Assembly (NCBI RefSeq): GCF_000217715.1
Contig: NC_015666.1
Span: 818,270-882,269, forward strand
Direction: 5' to 3'
DNA: 64,000 nucleotides
DNA from: Halopiger xanaduensis SH-6
GTDB taxonomy: Archaea; Halobacteriota; Halobacteria; Halobacteriales; Natrialbaceae
The position numbers and the translations under genes were made by a program. The notes beneath the pieces are model-generated. The model was not told where the DNA came from, searched no databases, and was given only the letters and a program-made list of their open reading frames with translations. The number at the start of each line of letters is the position of its first letter. Position 1 is the first letter of the stretch. Of the stretch, positions 16,939-25,200 are shown piece after piece.

Positions 16939-17403
16939 TTAGCACCGCTTCTCGATGACGTACCCCCACCGCTCGTAACCCCGGGCCTCGTAGAACTCGT
17001 GCGTGGCTTCCTTCGAGCGCGGCGACGCCAGCGCGACGGCGTCACACCCCTGCTCGTCGGCCCACGATTCGACCTCCTCGAGCATCACAGTGCCGTATCC
17101 CTGCCCCCGTCGCGGTTCGTCGACGACCAGATCGTACAGCCACGCGCGTCGGGTGTGGTGAAGCACGTGAGTGACGAGGACGCCGGCGACGGCGACCAGT
17201 TCGGGTTCCGATTCCCGTCCCGTTTCGTCCGCGTCGGCGACGTCGCTCCCGTCGTCGACGTAGCCGCCGAACAAACGGTACTGCTCGTCACCCGTCCACG
17301 CGAGCACCTCGTCGGGCGACCGGTCGGTCCACAGTTGCCGGAGGATCGGCACCGCCTCGCGACGCTCGGCCGACGTCGTCAGTTCGCGGATGTCCAAATC
17401 CAT
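16939..17403 (-). CDS. GNAT-family N-acetyltransferase
   Basis: This 154-residue GNAT-fold enzyme transfers an acetyl group from acetyl-CoA to an unknown amine. The N-terminal DLDIRELTTSAERREAVPIL, the central beta strand AVAGVLVTHVL, the acetyl-CoA loop VVDEPRRGQGYGTVMLEE (motif A, RRGQGYG) and the C-terminal HEFYEARGYERWGYV (motif B) are all present. An acidic insert (about residues 52-68) lies between beta strands. ATG 17403 is chosen because the motif order starts there; the frame is open to 17445. It is convergent with the TrmB gene (22 bp) and divergent from the ferredoxin gene. Confidence 0.88.
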   Translation of the reverse strand: MDLDIRELTTSAERREAVPILRQLWTDRSPDEVLAWTGDEQYRLFGGYVDDGSDVADADETGRESEPELVAVAGVLVTHVLHHTRRAWLYDLVVDEPRRGQGYGTVMLEEVESWADEQGCDAVALASPRSKEATHEFYEARGYERWGYVIEKRC

Positions 17404-17430
17404 ACTCTCGGCTCGAGCGCGCTCGAGTAA

Positions 17431-17871
<441 letters not shown>

Positions 17872-18067
17872 TCGGCCGGTCACGGAACGGATCCCGGCTG
17901 GAGTCGACTCGCGTCGCCGCGCCGCCTCGAGATACCGCACTCCGACCTCTCGCGTCTATTCTACGCCGGTTGCTGTCCGAATTCTCTCAAACGGTCGAAA
18001 AGCGCCTACAACTATCGGTCGTCCGCTGTGCTTCGGTTCGCGGTGTGGCGTGTCGCCGCGTCCGACC

Positions 18068-18232
18068 TCACTCGGCCCGGTCGACGTCGACTTGCTCCTT
18101 GAGCTGCTCGAGCCCGTCCGCTTCGGCTAGCTCCTGCAACCGCTCCCGGAAGTGCTCCTCGCACAGTCCAACTTTCAGCCCGTCGGATTCTGCTGCGAAG
18201 GCGGCTTCGCGGTCGCAGTAGTGGCAATGCAT
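18068..18232 (-). CDS. Small CxxC protein, DUF6757-type
   Basis: This 54-residue protein starts at ATG 18232. The N-terminus has MHCHYCDREAAF, and VGLCEEHFRERL follows, giving a probable zinc site (C3, C6, C24 and H27 or nearby) of treble-clef or zinc-ribbon type. The C-terminus is a charged helix. I recall this pattern as DUF6757, conserved in haloarchaea with no known function. The context gives no clue; it sits downstream of the PHP gene at 18289 on the same strand, 56 bp away, and may be cotranscribed with it. Confidence 0.75.
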   Translation of the reverse strand: MHCHYCDREAAFAAESDGLKVGLCEEHFRERLQELAEADGLEQLKEQVDVDRAE

Positions 18233-18288
18233 ACACACGTGTACGACCCGCGCCGCATTGAACCCTCCGCTATCGGCCGCAATTCCCG

Positions 18289-19101
18289 TTACTCCGCTGA
18301 CAAACCGAGCCGATCGTAGGCGTCGCGAGTCAGGCCGGCGACGCCCAGCACGTCCTCGTGCGCGTCGCTGCCGCCGGTCGCGAGCAGACCGTGGCGTTCG
18401 ATCGCCCGCTCGACGACGCTGCGATCGACGTCGCGGTCGTAGGGGTACCACAGTTCGACGGCGTCGAGGTCGGCCGCCAGCGCGAGCGCGCCCTCGGGTT
18501 CGGGATACCGGAGCGGGTGCGCCAGCGAGACGAGCGAACACGCGTCCGAGAGCACTCGTTGCCCGCGCTCGAAGGACGGAATCTCCCGCGGGACGAAGCA
18601 GGGGTCGCCGTTCCCGATGAGGTCGTCGAACGCGCCCTCGTAGTCGTAGTCGGTGCCGGGATGGGCGTCGATCGCTCGAGCCACGTGGGGTCGGCCGAAC
18701 CCCTCGTCGATCGGAACGTCGAGGTCGATCCCCAGCCGATCCTCGACGCGCTCGACGATCGCCCGGCCGCGCTCGATCCGGTTCGTTTGAATCTCCTCGA
18801 CGAGCCGCTCGAGCGCCGGCGTCGGTTCGACGCCGTATCCGAGGAGATCGACTCGCTGGCCGTTACGGCGGTCGTCCCCGCGATCGGCAGTGTCCGCGTC
18901 GACCTCCACGCGGAGTTCGATCCCGTTGACGATCGTCACGCCGTCGCGTTCGACGATCGGCTCCGCGACCGGCTGCAAACGGTCGTGGTCGGTCAGCGCG
19001 ACGACCTCGACGCCGGCACGGCGAGCAGCTGCGGGGACTTCCGCGCGCTCGAGGCTGCCGTCCGAGCGCATCGTGTGGACGTGTAGATCCGCGTACGGCA
19101 T
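18289..19101 (-). CDS. PHP-domain phosphoesterase (RNase AM/TrpH-like)
   Basis: This 270-residue protein starts at ATG 19101 with the first metal motif, ADLHVHTMRSDGS. ALTDHDRL, IVNGIELRVEV, SLAHPLRYPEP and TGGSDAHEDVLG follow in PHP order, so all metal-cluster ligands appear intact. The motif spacing resembles YciV/TrpH (RNase AM), which removes 5' nucleotides from RNA or hydrolyses 3',5'-bisphosphates. The short helical insert between motifs 2 and 3 also fits. The frame is open upstream to 19188, but those residues do not resemble the family. This is the second PHP protein in the window and is not closely related to the first. Confidence 0.85.
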   Translation of the reverse strand: MPYADLHVHTMRSDGSLERAEVPAAARRAGVEVVALTDHDRLQPVAEPIVERDGVTIVNGIELRVEVDADTADRGDDRRNGQRVDLLGYGVEPTPALERLVEEIQTNRIERGRAIVERVEDRLGIDLDVPIDEGFGRPHVARAIDAHPGTDYDYEGAFDDLIGNGDPCFVPREIPSFERGQRVLSDACSLVSLAHPLRYPEPEGALALAADLDAVELWYPYDRDVDRSVVERAIERHGLLATGGSDAHEDVLGVAGLTRDAYDRLGLSAE

Positions 19102-19212
19102 ACCCCACTCGAGCGGCCCCGTCCGGAAAGGCGTTTCTTCGCCCTCGAGCCGTGGGATACTAGGTCGTATTAGGAATATACCCTCCATTGGCTCACTAGA
19201 AAACCATTATGG

Positions 19213-19232
19213 ACAATGTTTATAATCATTGT
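19213..19232. promoter_or_regulatory. TATA box framed by a perfect inverted repeat
   Basis: ACAATG and CATTGT (19213-19218 and 19227-19232) flank TTTATAAT (19219-19226), which is placed as the TATA box about 30 bp before ATG 19252. With one mismatch the arms extend to eight bases (GGACAATG/CATTGTTC). A repressor dimer bound here would occlude the TATA box. The gene is probably leaderless or nearly so. Confidence 0.55.
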
Positions 19233-19251
19233 TCACTGAAGACTGGGTGTA

Positions 19252-19539
19252 ATGCTGCTAAACGGCACCGGCGACGTCATCGACGACTACGACTACCCCG
19301 CGACGACCGAGGAACTGATCGCAGACTGCGGCGAGCACACGCTCGAACTCCCGAACGGGAGCGAACAGGTCTGCGACGTACTCGATCGGATCGAGTCGGA
19401 AACCTTCGAGACGCCGGAAGACGCGCGGTTCGCTATCTACACTGCGGTGAGCGACAAGGCGGTCGGTCGCGTCGGGTACAGCGACCGTGACCCGACCCCG
19501 GTTGGGAGTCCGTACTCACCCGACGCCGTGTCGTTCTAG
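19252..19539 (+). CDS. DUF5789-type small acidic protein
   Basis: This 95-residue acidic protein has the pattern DYPATTEELIADCGEHTLELPNG in its first third, then EQVCDVLDRIESETFETPEDARFAIYTAVSDKAVGR and a tail RVGYSDRDP. The same layout (YPATTDEVL..., then a gene-end YSDRGDSP) occurs in the protein at 61541-61867, so the two are distant paralogues. I recall the family as DUF5789, haloarchaeal, function unknown. Its expression is probably regulated through the operator-like repeat around the TATA box at 19213-19232. It is followed by the hairpin array. Confidence 0.78.
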   Translation: MLLNGTGDVIDDYDYPATTEELIADCGEHTLELPNGSEQVCDVLDRIESETFETPEDARFAIYTAVSDKAVGRVGYSDRDPTPVGSPYSPDAVSF

Positions 19540-19851
19540 AGCCGAACTTTTTGCGCCTCGGGTTCGCCGCAGGCGAACCTCTCTCTGCGCGCGGACGGAG
19601 TCCGCTCGCACGGCTCGAGGGACGCAACGCGTCCCTCGTTGGGCGCAATAATTTCGATGAAAAGTGCCGAGCGCGCTGAAAGCGCGCTCGGGGTTCTCGT
19701 GAGCGCACTGCGCGAACGAGAGCCAGCGAGGCGCGACGCGTCTCGCGTGAAACCGCTCGCTCGGCGAGCGGGACACGACTTCCTCCTGTCACTTCGTTTC
19801 GCTACATCGTCGTTCTCCGTAACCCATCTCGTATCCGCGAGAAGCAACCGC
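19540..19851. repeat. Intergenic array of seven consecutive short hairpins
   Basis: This stretch has no gene but is packed with perfect or near-perfect stem-loops, mostly with 3-nt loops. They are 19561-19579 (8-bp stem, loop GCA), 19591-19605 (6 bp, GGA), 19616-19638 (10 bp, AAC), 19668-19690 (10 bp, GAA), 19695-19721 (6 bp outer and 4 bp inner stem), 19726-19746 (about 9 bp with one G-T, loop GAC) and 19753-19771 (8 bp, TCG). Stem sequences differ, so these are not copies of one unit. The array separates the 3' ends of two convergent genes (19252 forward, 19852 reverse), where it could act as a bidirectional terminator or RNA-processing region. Confidence 0.8.
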
Positions 19852-20877
19852 TCAGCTTAGAAAGTCGATCGCATCCTCGAGTTCGAGCGGCACCGACCCC
19901 TTCCGATAGCCTTCGACGTGGCCGTTGGGCCGGGCACGGTAGACAACTGCGGGGCGGTGGCGCACGTCCGGCTGTTCGCCGCGGACGGCCGACCAGCTGT
20001 CGTCGCGGAAGCTCGAGCAGTCGACGAAGAGGACGGCGCCGCCGCCGTGCCGGGAGAGCTGGCCGTTCGTCTTCGTCTCGGCCGTATCCCGGACGGCGGC
20101 CACGGGGCCGTTGGCCGCGCGGTTGGTCGGCGGCTGCGGCCGGGTGACCTCGACGAGGACGTTCGCGTTCGACTGGGGGTCTTCGGCGCGGAAATCTAGC
20201 GAGTGGCCCGTCGTCACTTCGATCTCGGGGACGACGTCGTAGCCGGCCTCGGTGAGGATTTTCGCGGCGATGAACTCCCCCATCGTCGCGCTCATGCGGA
20301 CGCGATCGACGTGGTTGCTGGTGCCGAGCTTGCCGGCCATGACGTGTCGGTAGTCGTCCAGTACGCCGGTCGCGAGGAACTCTTCGAAAAACTGGGTCGT
20401 TTCGCGGCGGCCGGCGTCGGGGAAGCCGGCCGCGTACTCGCGGAAGAAGGCTCGCGTGGATTCCCGGCCGTCTTTTGACATGAAAACGGGCAGGAAGAAC
20501 CACGAGAGGTGCGGATAGTCGGCGAGCCAGGAGTCTTCCTCGTGGAGGGTCGCGAGCAGTTCCCGCTGGGCCCACCGGGCGACGTGGTAGGGGACCTCCT
20601 TCCAGCCGAACTTGTCGGTTCGCCAGAGCGAGGACGGCGTTTCCGTGTTCCCCATCCAGTAGCCGCCCTCGTTGCCCCCGTCGCCGCCGCGTGCGAACAG
20701 GGCGAGGTCGCCGTTTTGCATCTCGAATCGGTGCGTCGTCCAGTCGGCCCCGATCTCGAATCGCGGCGTCACGGCGCGGGCGCCGATATTCGACCGGAGC
20801 GGCTGTAAAATGTCCTGTCGGACCCGCTGCTCGCTCCAGGTCTCGGGCGAGTAGCGAAAGCGAAGCGGCTGTGCCAC
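19852..20877 (-). CDS. DUF5784-type haloarchaeal protein
   Basis: This 341-residue protein of unknown function begins at GTG 20877 (VAQPLRFRYSPETWSEQRV), the start I recall for DUF5784. The middle holds FARGGDGGNEGGYWMGNTE and WKEVPYHVARWAQRELL, and the C-terminal third (about 230-340) has ILTEAGYDVVPEIEVTTGHS, LDFRA, VLVEVTRPQPP and AVLFVDCSSF. The spacing D(V)xxE...SLDF...VEVTRP resembles a PD-(D/E)XK nuclease-like core, which is an inference from pattern only. No membrane segment is present. It is divergent from the DUF5786 gene with a 101-bp shared upstream region. Confidence 0.75.
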   Translation of the reverse strand: MAQPLRFRYSPETWSEQRVRQDILQPLRSNIGARAVTPRFEIGADWTTHRFEMQNGDLALFARGGDGGNEGGYWMGNTETPSSLWRTDKFGWKEVPYHVARWAQRELLATLHEEDSWLADYPHLSWFFLPVFMSKDGRESTRAFFREYAAGFPDAGRRETTQFFEEFLATGVLDDYRHVMAGKLGTSNHVDRVRMSATMGEFIAAKILTEAGYDVVPEIEVTTGHSLDFRAEDPQSNANVLVEVTRPQPPTNRAANGPVAAVRDTAETKTNGQLSRHGGGAVLFVDCSSFRDDSWSAVRGEQPDVRHRPAVVYRARPNGHVEGYRKGSVPLELEDAIDFLS

Positions 20878-20978
20878 GGGATTGCTACACGGCGGGCAGC
20901 CATACGTTTTACGCGCTGGTCCGACATGAACGACCGTTACATTGATGTGTGTGACGCGACTACATGTGTATGATTGCC

Positions 20979-21158
20979 ATGTCAATGGGTGCCTATGACG
21001 AGGATGAACACGAGCGACGCGAACAACAGTCCTCGAGGGTGGACGCCGATTTCGACGACGAGCGGACGATCTACCACGGCGAGGTCGAGTACGACTCCGG
21101 CGAGTCTACGGAGGAACTTCTCGATCAGTTCGAGCAGATCAAAACTGAGTCGAAGTAG
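20979..21158 (+). CDS. DUF5786-type small acidic protein
   Basis: This 59-residue, very acidic protein (MSMGAYDEDEHERREQ at the start) is conserved in haloarchaea. The C-terminal half has YHGEVEYDSGESTEELL followed by a short helix, DQFEQIK. I recall it as DUF5786 with no known function. ATG 20979 and ATG 20985 are both possible starts; the family begins at or next to these. It is divergent from the DUF5784 gene and short enough to be missed by gene callers. Nothing suggests secretion or metal binding. Confidence 0.75.
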   Translation: MSMGAYDEDEHERREQQSSRVDADFDDERTIYHGEVEYDSGESTEELLDQFEQIKTESK

Positions 21159-21255
21159 CGCCGACCGCTGTCTCGGACCGCACACTCCCCGCAACCCGCG
21201 GTAACGGTGCGGTTCGCCGGTTTCCGCGTTCTGTTTCCCCTCGAGAGCGACTGCG

Positions 21256-22230
21256 TTACGACTCGAGGGCGTCCCAGCCGGGCGTTTCGGGTGCGCCGCG
21301 GTCGTCCTCGACGGTTCGGGCGACGCTCGCGGGCGGCACGTCGGTACCGTCATCGCTATCGTCGTCGGCAGCGGTCGCTGCCTCGCGCCGCCGTTCCCAC
21401 TCGCGGATCGCCGGGCCGACCCACGACTCGGCGTCGTCCGTTTCGTCCGTCGCCATTGCCTCGAGCGCTCGCTCTTTGCCCCGCTCGTAGTGGTAGTCCG
21501 AGATCGCGACGGTGCCGGCGCTCGAGGCCGCGGCGACCCCGAGACACTCCGCGCGGTCCTCGCGGGTCAGATCGCCCGTCGCGACGCGGTCGACGATTCC
21601 CTCGAGTCGCTCGGGAACCGGGTGACAGAAGAGTTTCTGTCCGATCGCCTGCGAGCCCAGCAGCAGTCCCTCGAGGTCGTCGGGTACCGACTCGTCGACG
21701 AGCCGATCGCCTTCGCCGCCGAAGGCTGCCTCGACGCGCTCGCACTCGGTCTCCTGCTCGAGCGCGAGGTTGTGTGTCGGGTAGGCGCCGCACTCGGCGG
21801 GGTAGAGCTCGCCGTTGTGGATGCGACACTGCAGCGTCGTCGGATCAAGAAAGACGCAGGTCGGCAGCCAGGTTTCGTCCTTGCGGCCGAAGGGGGCGAC
21901 CGGCTTGGGCGGCTTCCGGAGACCGACGAAGAAGACCGGCCGGTCGGCGACGGATGCAACCTCGTAGCCGTCGATTTCGACCGCTTCTGCCTCGTCGGCG
22001 GCCTTCCAGAACCGCGGTGTTAGTGCGGCCGCCATCCCGTGCTCGAGGAACGCCCGGACTTCGTCGCGGGTGAGCGGGACGAAGTTGGGGTCGCCGTCTA
22101 TCGCTTCTCGCGTTGCGTCATCGTCGTCGTCGAGTGCGGCCCTGCGCCGGCCGCCCGAAGCGTCGTCGCCGTCCGTCAGCGGTCGCCAGTCCATACAACA
22201 GCCCGCACAGCCTTCGCAGTGCACCTCCAT
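21256..22230 (-). CDS. YkgJ-type cysteine-cluster protein (Fe-S/Zn)
   Basis: This 324-residue protein starts at ATG 22230 with MEVHCEGCAGCCMDW, the CxxCxxCC start of the YkgJ-type zinc/iron-chelating family. LPTCVFLDPTTLQCRIHNGE and YPAECGAYP supply the other cysteines, and FCHPVPE lies near 220. The family coordinates a metal or Fe-S cluster; the function is unknown. The final 90 residues are acidic and low in complexity, with EWERRREAAT and PPASVARTV. It is divergent from the DUF7561-type gene, which is also Cys-rich. The 148-bp region between the two starts may hold both promoters. Confidence 0.82.
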   Translation of the reverse strand: MEVHCEGCAGCCMDWRPLTDGDDASGGRRRAALDDDDDATREAIDGDPNFVPLTRDEVRAFLEHGMAAALTPRFWKAADEAEAVEIDGYEVASVADRPVFFVGLRKPPKPVAPFGRKDETWLPTCVFLDPTTLQCRIHNGELYPAECGAYPTHNLALEQETECERVEAAFGGEGDRLVDESVPDDLEGLLLGSQAIGQKLFCHPVPERLEGIVDRVATGDLTREDRAECLGVAAASSAGTVAISDYHYERGKERALEAMATDETDDAESWVGPAIREWERRREAATAADDDSDDGTDVPPASVARTVEDDRGAPETPGWDALES

Positions 22231-22378
22231 ATGCGAGGATACGTGTCGGCCGGGATAACGCCTCGCCCGGCGCATCGTTTTGCCGGTTTGCGGGGCCTCG
22301 CGTCCGCAGCCGGCGGCTCGAGCGCTCGCCTGCTGACCCGAGGAAACGACTTTCAGCGTTCGATTGCTATCATCACGT

Positions 22379-22621
22379 ATGGCCAAGAACACCTGCGACG
22401 GCTGCGGTCGACGGATTTCGGTCGCTGGCGGGGTCCCCAACCTCTGGACGTTCGGCGACCGCGACGGCAGCGAGGGGACCGCGATGACCCTGGAACTCGA
22501 GGACGGGTCGGAGCACCTGCTGTGTTACCCCTGCATCGAGGCCCTGCCGGACGAGCCGACCGCCGCGGACGTCGAGCGCCTCGAGCAGGACGGGGAGTCG
22601 TCGCAGTTGCGCGTGCTGTAG
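22379..22621 (+). CDS. Small double-CxxC protein, DUF7561-type
   Basis: This 80-residue protein starts at ATG 22379 (MAKNTCDGCGRRISVAGG) and has a second CxxC in LLCYPCIEALPDEP, making a probable zinc ribbon with C6, C9 and the pair near 57-60. The last 20 residues are an acidic helix. It is conserved in haloarchaea (DUF7561 by memory) with no known function. A ribbon of this size could bind nucleic acid or a protein partner. It is followed by about 200 bp of non-coding sequence before the tRNA-like element. Confidence 0.75.
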   Translation: MAKNTCDGCGRRISVAGGVPNLWTFGDRDGSEGTAMTLELEDGSEHLLCYPCIEALPDEPTAADVERLEQDGESSQLRVL

Positions 22622-22820
22622 CTGTCGATCTTGGCGTGAGCGGTCAATAAAAATGGAAAGTGGAGTGTGGAGACGACCGTGGGAACTGACCTGACAGGTG
22701 CAGTCGAACCCACGACCACGGACACGTGAGCACTGGCACACTGGAACCGTACTGGCTGCGGGGTCACCCCGCACCGCACTGCATACAGCAGTACACCGCA
22801 ACTGCAACCGCACCGCAAGC
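22622..22820. other. Non-coding stretch with ACCGCA repeats and a possible leftward terminator
   Basis: No convincing gene. Read leftward, this sequence directly follows the tRNA-like element. The motif ACCGCA or CCGCAC recurs about five times between 22768 and 22818, mixed with short inverted repeats (for example CTGCATACAGCAG at 22782-22794). At 22649-22653 the leftward strand has a run of five T (CCATTTTTATTG) after a GC-rich stretch, which could terminate a leftward transcript running through the tRNA-like gene. A fragment GTGCAGTCGAACCCAC (22699-22714) weakly resembles a T-arm but has no tRNA around it. Confidence 0.4.
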
Positions 22821-22906
22821 GGAAGGGGTGGGATTTGAACGCCACGAGGCTTGACGCCGCCGCGGGCCAAGGGCACCGCGGTGCTCTACCGCTGAGCGAC
22901 CCTTCC
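22821..22906 (-). tRNA. tRNA-like gene of unclear identity, possibly a pseudogene or unusual tRNA
   Basis: Read leftward, an 86-nt cloverleaf is visible. The acceptor stem GGAAGGG/CCCTTCC (7 bp, perfect) and D-arm GCTC-AGCGGTA-GAGC (with GG at 18-19) are canonical, as are T8, the T-loop TTCAAAT and the G53-C61 pair. Two regions are wrong. The anticodon arm is CCGCG...CGCGG closing a 12-nt loop (GTGCCCTTGGCC) with no clear T33-N-N-N-purine, and the T-stem GTGG/CCAC has an extra C before G53. A short variable arm GGC-GTCAA-GCC resembles class II tRNAs. CCA is not encoded. Candidates are an intron-bearing tRNA, a degenerate copy or a tRNA-derived RNA. I do not assign an amino acid. Confidence 0.5.
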
Positions 22907-23120
22907 GCACGTCGATCAGATGGCGGATTTCGTATTTGTAATCAGGCTGCTACCCCCTGGTATACGCCACCTACCGGCCGGAATCGGGGACTCGAGCGGC
23001 TGATCGCTGCCGATTCGTCCCGGCGTCACGGGTCGTCGGCTCGTGATCGTATCGAACTATCGACACGACGTTGCTTGCAATCCGCGCAACGGTCCGTAGC
23101 CTTTAGGGCTCGGCCGCGCT

Positions 23121-24977
23121 GTGAGTCGAACGGTGAACCCCGAGCGGATCTTCGACGCGTTTCCCGCCCCGAGTTACCGCGGGAATCAGGAGCAGGCCCT
23201 CCGCGACATTCGCGACGCGTTCGCGGCCGGTAACGACGTGGTTCTCGTCCGCGCGCCGACCGGGAGCGGCAAGTCCCTGCTCGCGCGGGCCGTCGCCGGC
23301 TGCGCCCGCACCGTCGACGACGCAGAGCCCAGCGAAGCCTCCGGCGCCTACTACACGACGCCGCAGGTCTCCCAGTTGGACGACGTCGCGGCCGACGACC
23401 TGCTCGCTGATCTCAACGTGATCCGCGGGAAGTCGAACTACTCCTGTATCCTCCCGAACGAGCGCAACACGCCGGTCAATCAGGCGCCCTGCGTCCGCGA
23501 GCGGGGGTACGACTGCTCGGTCAAACATCGCTGTCCGTACTTTTCGGACCGCGCGATCGCCTCCAACCGAGAGATCGCGGCGATGACCCTCGCGTACTTC
23601 ATGCAGACTGCCGGCAGCGAGGTGTTCCGCAAGCGCGACGTGGTCGTCGTCGACGAGGCCCACGGCCTCGCCGAATGGGCGGAGATGTACGCGACGATCC
23701 AACTGGGGCCGCGCACGGTGCCGTTCTGGGACGACCTGCGCGTCCCCGAGATCGACGACGTCGAGCGAGCCGTCCGCTACGCCGAGAACTTGGCGCAGAC
23801 CTGCACCCGGCGCAAGGACGACCTGCTCGCGCAGGACTCGCTCTCGCCGGCGGAAGTGCGCGAGCGCGACCGCCTGCAGGAACTGATCGGCGAACTCGAC
23901 TGGTTCGTCTCCGACTATCGCGATCCCCAGAGTCCGACGACCTGGCTCGTCGACCAGTCCCCGTCGAACTCGTCCTCGGGCGGCCAGGACGACGGCGACG
24001 ACGAGGACCCGCAGGGCGGCCCGCTGACGATCAAGCCGATGAACCCCGAGAAGTACCTCCAGCACACCGTCTGGGACCGGGGCAACAAGTTCGCGCTGCT
24101 GTCGGCGACGATCCTCAACAAGGACGCCTTCTGCCGGCAGGTCGGCCTGACCCCCGACAAGGTCGCCCTGGTCGACGTCGGCCACACCTTCCCCGTCGAG
24201 AACCGACCGCTGTACGACGTCGCGCAGGGGAAGATGACCTACGAGCACCGCGGCGACACGACGCCGAAGATCGCCCGCACGATCGTCCGGCTCATGCAGC
24301 GCCACCCCGACGAGAAGGGGCTGATCCACGCCCACTCCTACGACATCCAGGAGCGGCTGGCCGACCTCCTGCGGGATTTCGGCGTCGGCGAGCGTATCCG
24401 CGTCCACGACCGCGACGGCCGCGACGCCGCCTTAGAGGAGTGGAAGGCCAGCAACGATCCGGACGTCTTCCTCTCGGTGAAGATGGAGGAGGCGCTCGAC
24501 CTGAAGGGCGACCTCTGTCGCTGGCAGGTCCTTTGCAAGGCGCCGTTCCTCAACACCGGCGACTCGAGAGTCGCCCACCGCTTGGAGGAAGGCCAGTGGG
24601 CGTGGTACTACCGGACCGCCCTGCGGACGGTCATCCAGGCCTGCGGCCGCGTCGTTCGCGCCCCCGACGACCACGGCGCGACCTACCTCGCGGACTCGAG
24701 CCTGCTGGACCTGTTCGAGCGCGCGCGGACGGACATGCCCGACTGGTTCGAAGAACAGGTTGACCGGATGTCGACACCCGAGTTACCGGAGTTCCAGCCG
24801 CGGGCGGCGCTGTCCGGGAGCGATGGAGTGACGGGAACGCGGGGTCACGGCGGAACGTCGACCGATGACGACAGCAACGGCGGCCGCAGTCGGTCGCGAT
24901 CGCGGCGTTCGGGGCGGTCTTCGTCGTCTTCGTCATCCTCGAGTCCGGTCGCTGACGTGTGGGATACCGAGGGGTAG
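23121..24977 (+). CDS. DinG/XPD-like superfamily 2 DNA helicase
   Basis: This 618-residue helicase has Walker A APTGSGKSLLARA (near residue 45), the DEAH box VVVDEAHGLAEWAEMYA (near 177), motif III ALLSATIL, motif IV-V elements GLIHAHSYDIQERL and DALDLKGD-type sequence, and motif VI QACGRVVRAPDDHG. Between Walker A and DEAH lie four cysteines (YSCIL, APCVRERGYDCSVKHRCPYF) with the spacing of the Fe-S cluster of XPD/DinG. The last 70 residues are Ser/Arg-rich low complexity. It should unwind DNA 5'-3' in repair or replication restart. A TTTAGG box near 23100 would favour leaderless translation from GTG 23133 (VNPERIF); GTG 23121 is the alternative used here. Confidence 0.88.
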   Translation: MSRTVNPERIFDAFPAPSYRGNQEQALRDIRDAFAAGNDVVLVRAPTGSGKSLLARAVAGCARTVDDAEPSEASGAYYTTPQVSQLDDVAADDLLADLNVIRGKSNYSCILPNERNTPVNQAPCVRERGYDCSVKHRCPYFSDRAIASNREIAAMTLAYFMQTAGSEVFRKRDVVVVDEAHGLAEWAEMYATIQLGPRTVPFWDDLRVPEIDDVERAVRYAENLAQTCTRRKDDLLAQDSLSPAEVRERDRLQELIGELDWFVSDYRDPQSPTTWLVDQSPSNSSSGGQDDGDDEDPQGGPLTIKPMNPEKYLQHTVWDRGNKFALLSATILNKDAFCRQVGLTPDKVALVDVGHTFPVENRPLYDVAQGKMTYEHRGDTTPKIARTIVRLMQRHPDEKGLIHAHSYDIQERLADLLRDFGVGERIRVHDRDGRDAALEEWKASNDPDVFLSVKMEEALDLKGDLCRWQVLCKAPFLNTGDSRVAHRLEEGQWAWYYRTALRTVIQACGRVVRAPDDHGATYLADSSLLDLFERARTDMPDWFEEQVDRMSTPELPEFQPRAALSGSDGVTGTRGHGGTSTDDDSNGGRSRSRSRRSGRSSSSSSSSSPVADVWDTEG

Positions 24978-25032
24978 CGCCCCGTCCTGCGGTCCTGCGG
25001 TGTGATTGACGGCGAAACGCGTCGCGGCTCGC

Positions 25033-25122
25033 CTAGAAGAGCGCCATCGCGGGCATCGCGATCATCGAGGTCGCCGTCAGCAGGGCGAACAGCACGGCGA
25101 TGATCTTGTTTCGTTTGTTCAT
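25033..25122 (-). CDS. Possible 29-residue hydrophobic peptide
   Basis: A short leftward frame, ATG 25122 to TAG 25033, encodes a Lys/Arg-rich start (MNKRNKII) followed by one hydrophobic segment, roughly AVLFALLTATSMIAMPAMAL, ending in F. This looks like a signal peptide or a single-pass micropeptide. The positive-inside start and absence of charge in the rest argue against chance. It is 78 bp downstream of the taw2 stop on the same strand. Upstream (leftward) GAGATACATGC near 25150 may be a weak promoter. I know no homologue; homology and RNA-level support would decide. Confidence 0.45.
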   Translation of the reverse strand: MNKRNKIIAVLFALLTATSMIAMPAMALF

Positions 25123-25200
25123 ACGCACGGCTTGTGTTTCCAGTAGCATGTATCTCACGACCGTTCGGCTGCTCGGACCGTAATCGGCGGTGACGAGTCG

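Noticed and set aside
22699-22714. Second tRNA T-arm-like sequence
   Set aside because: No matching acceptor stem or D-arm could be found around it.
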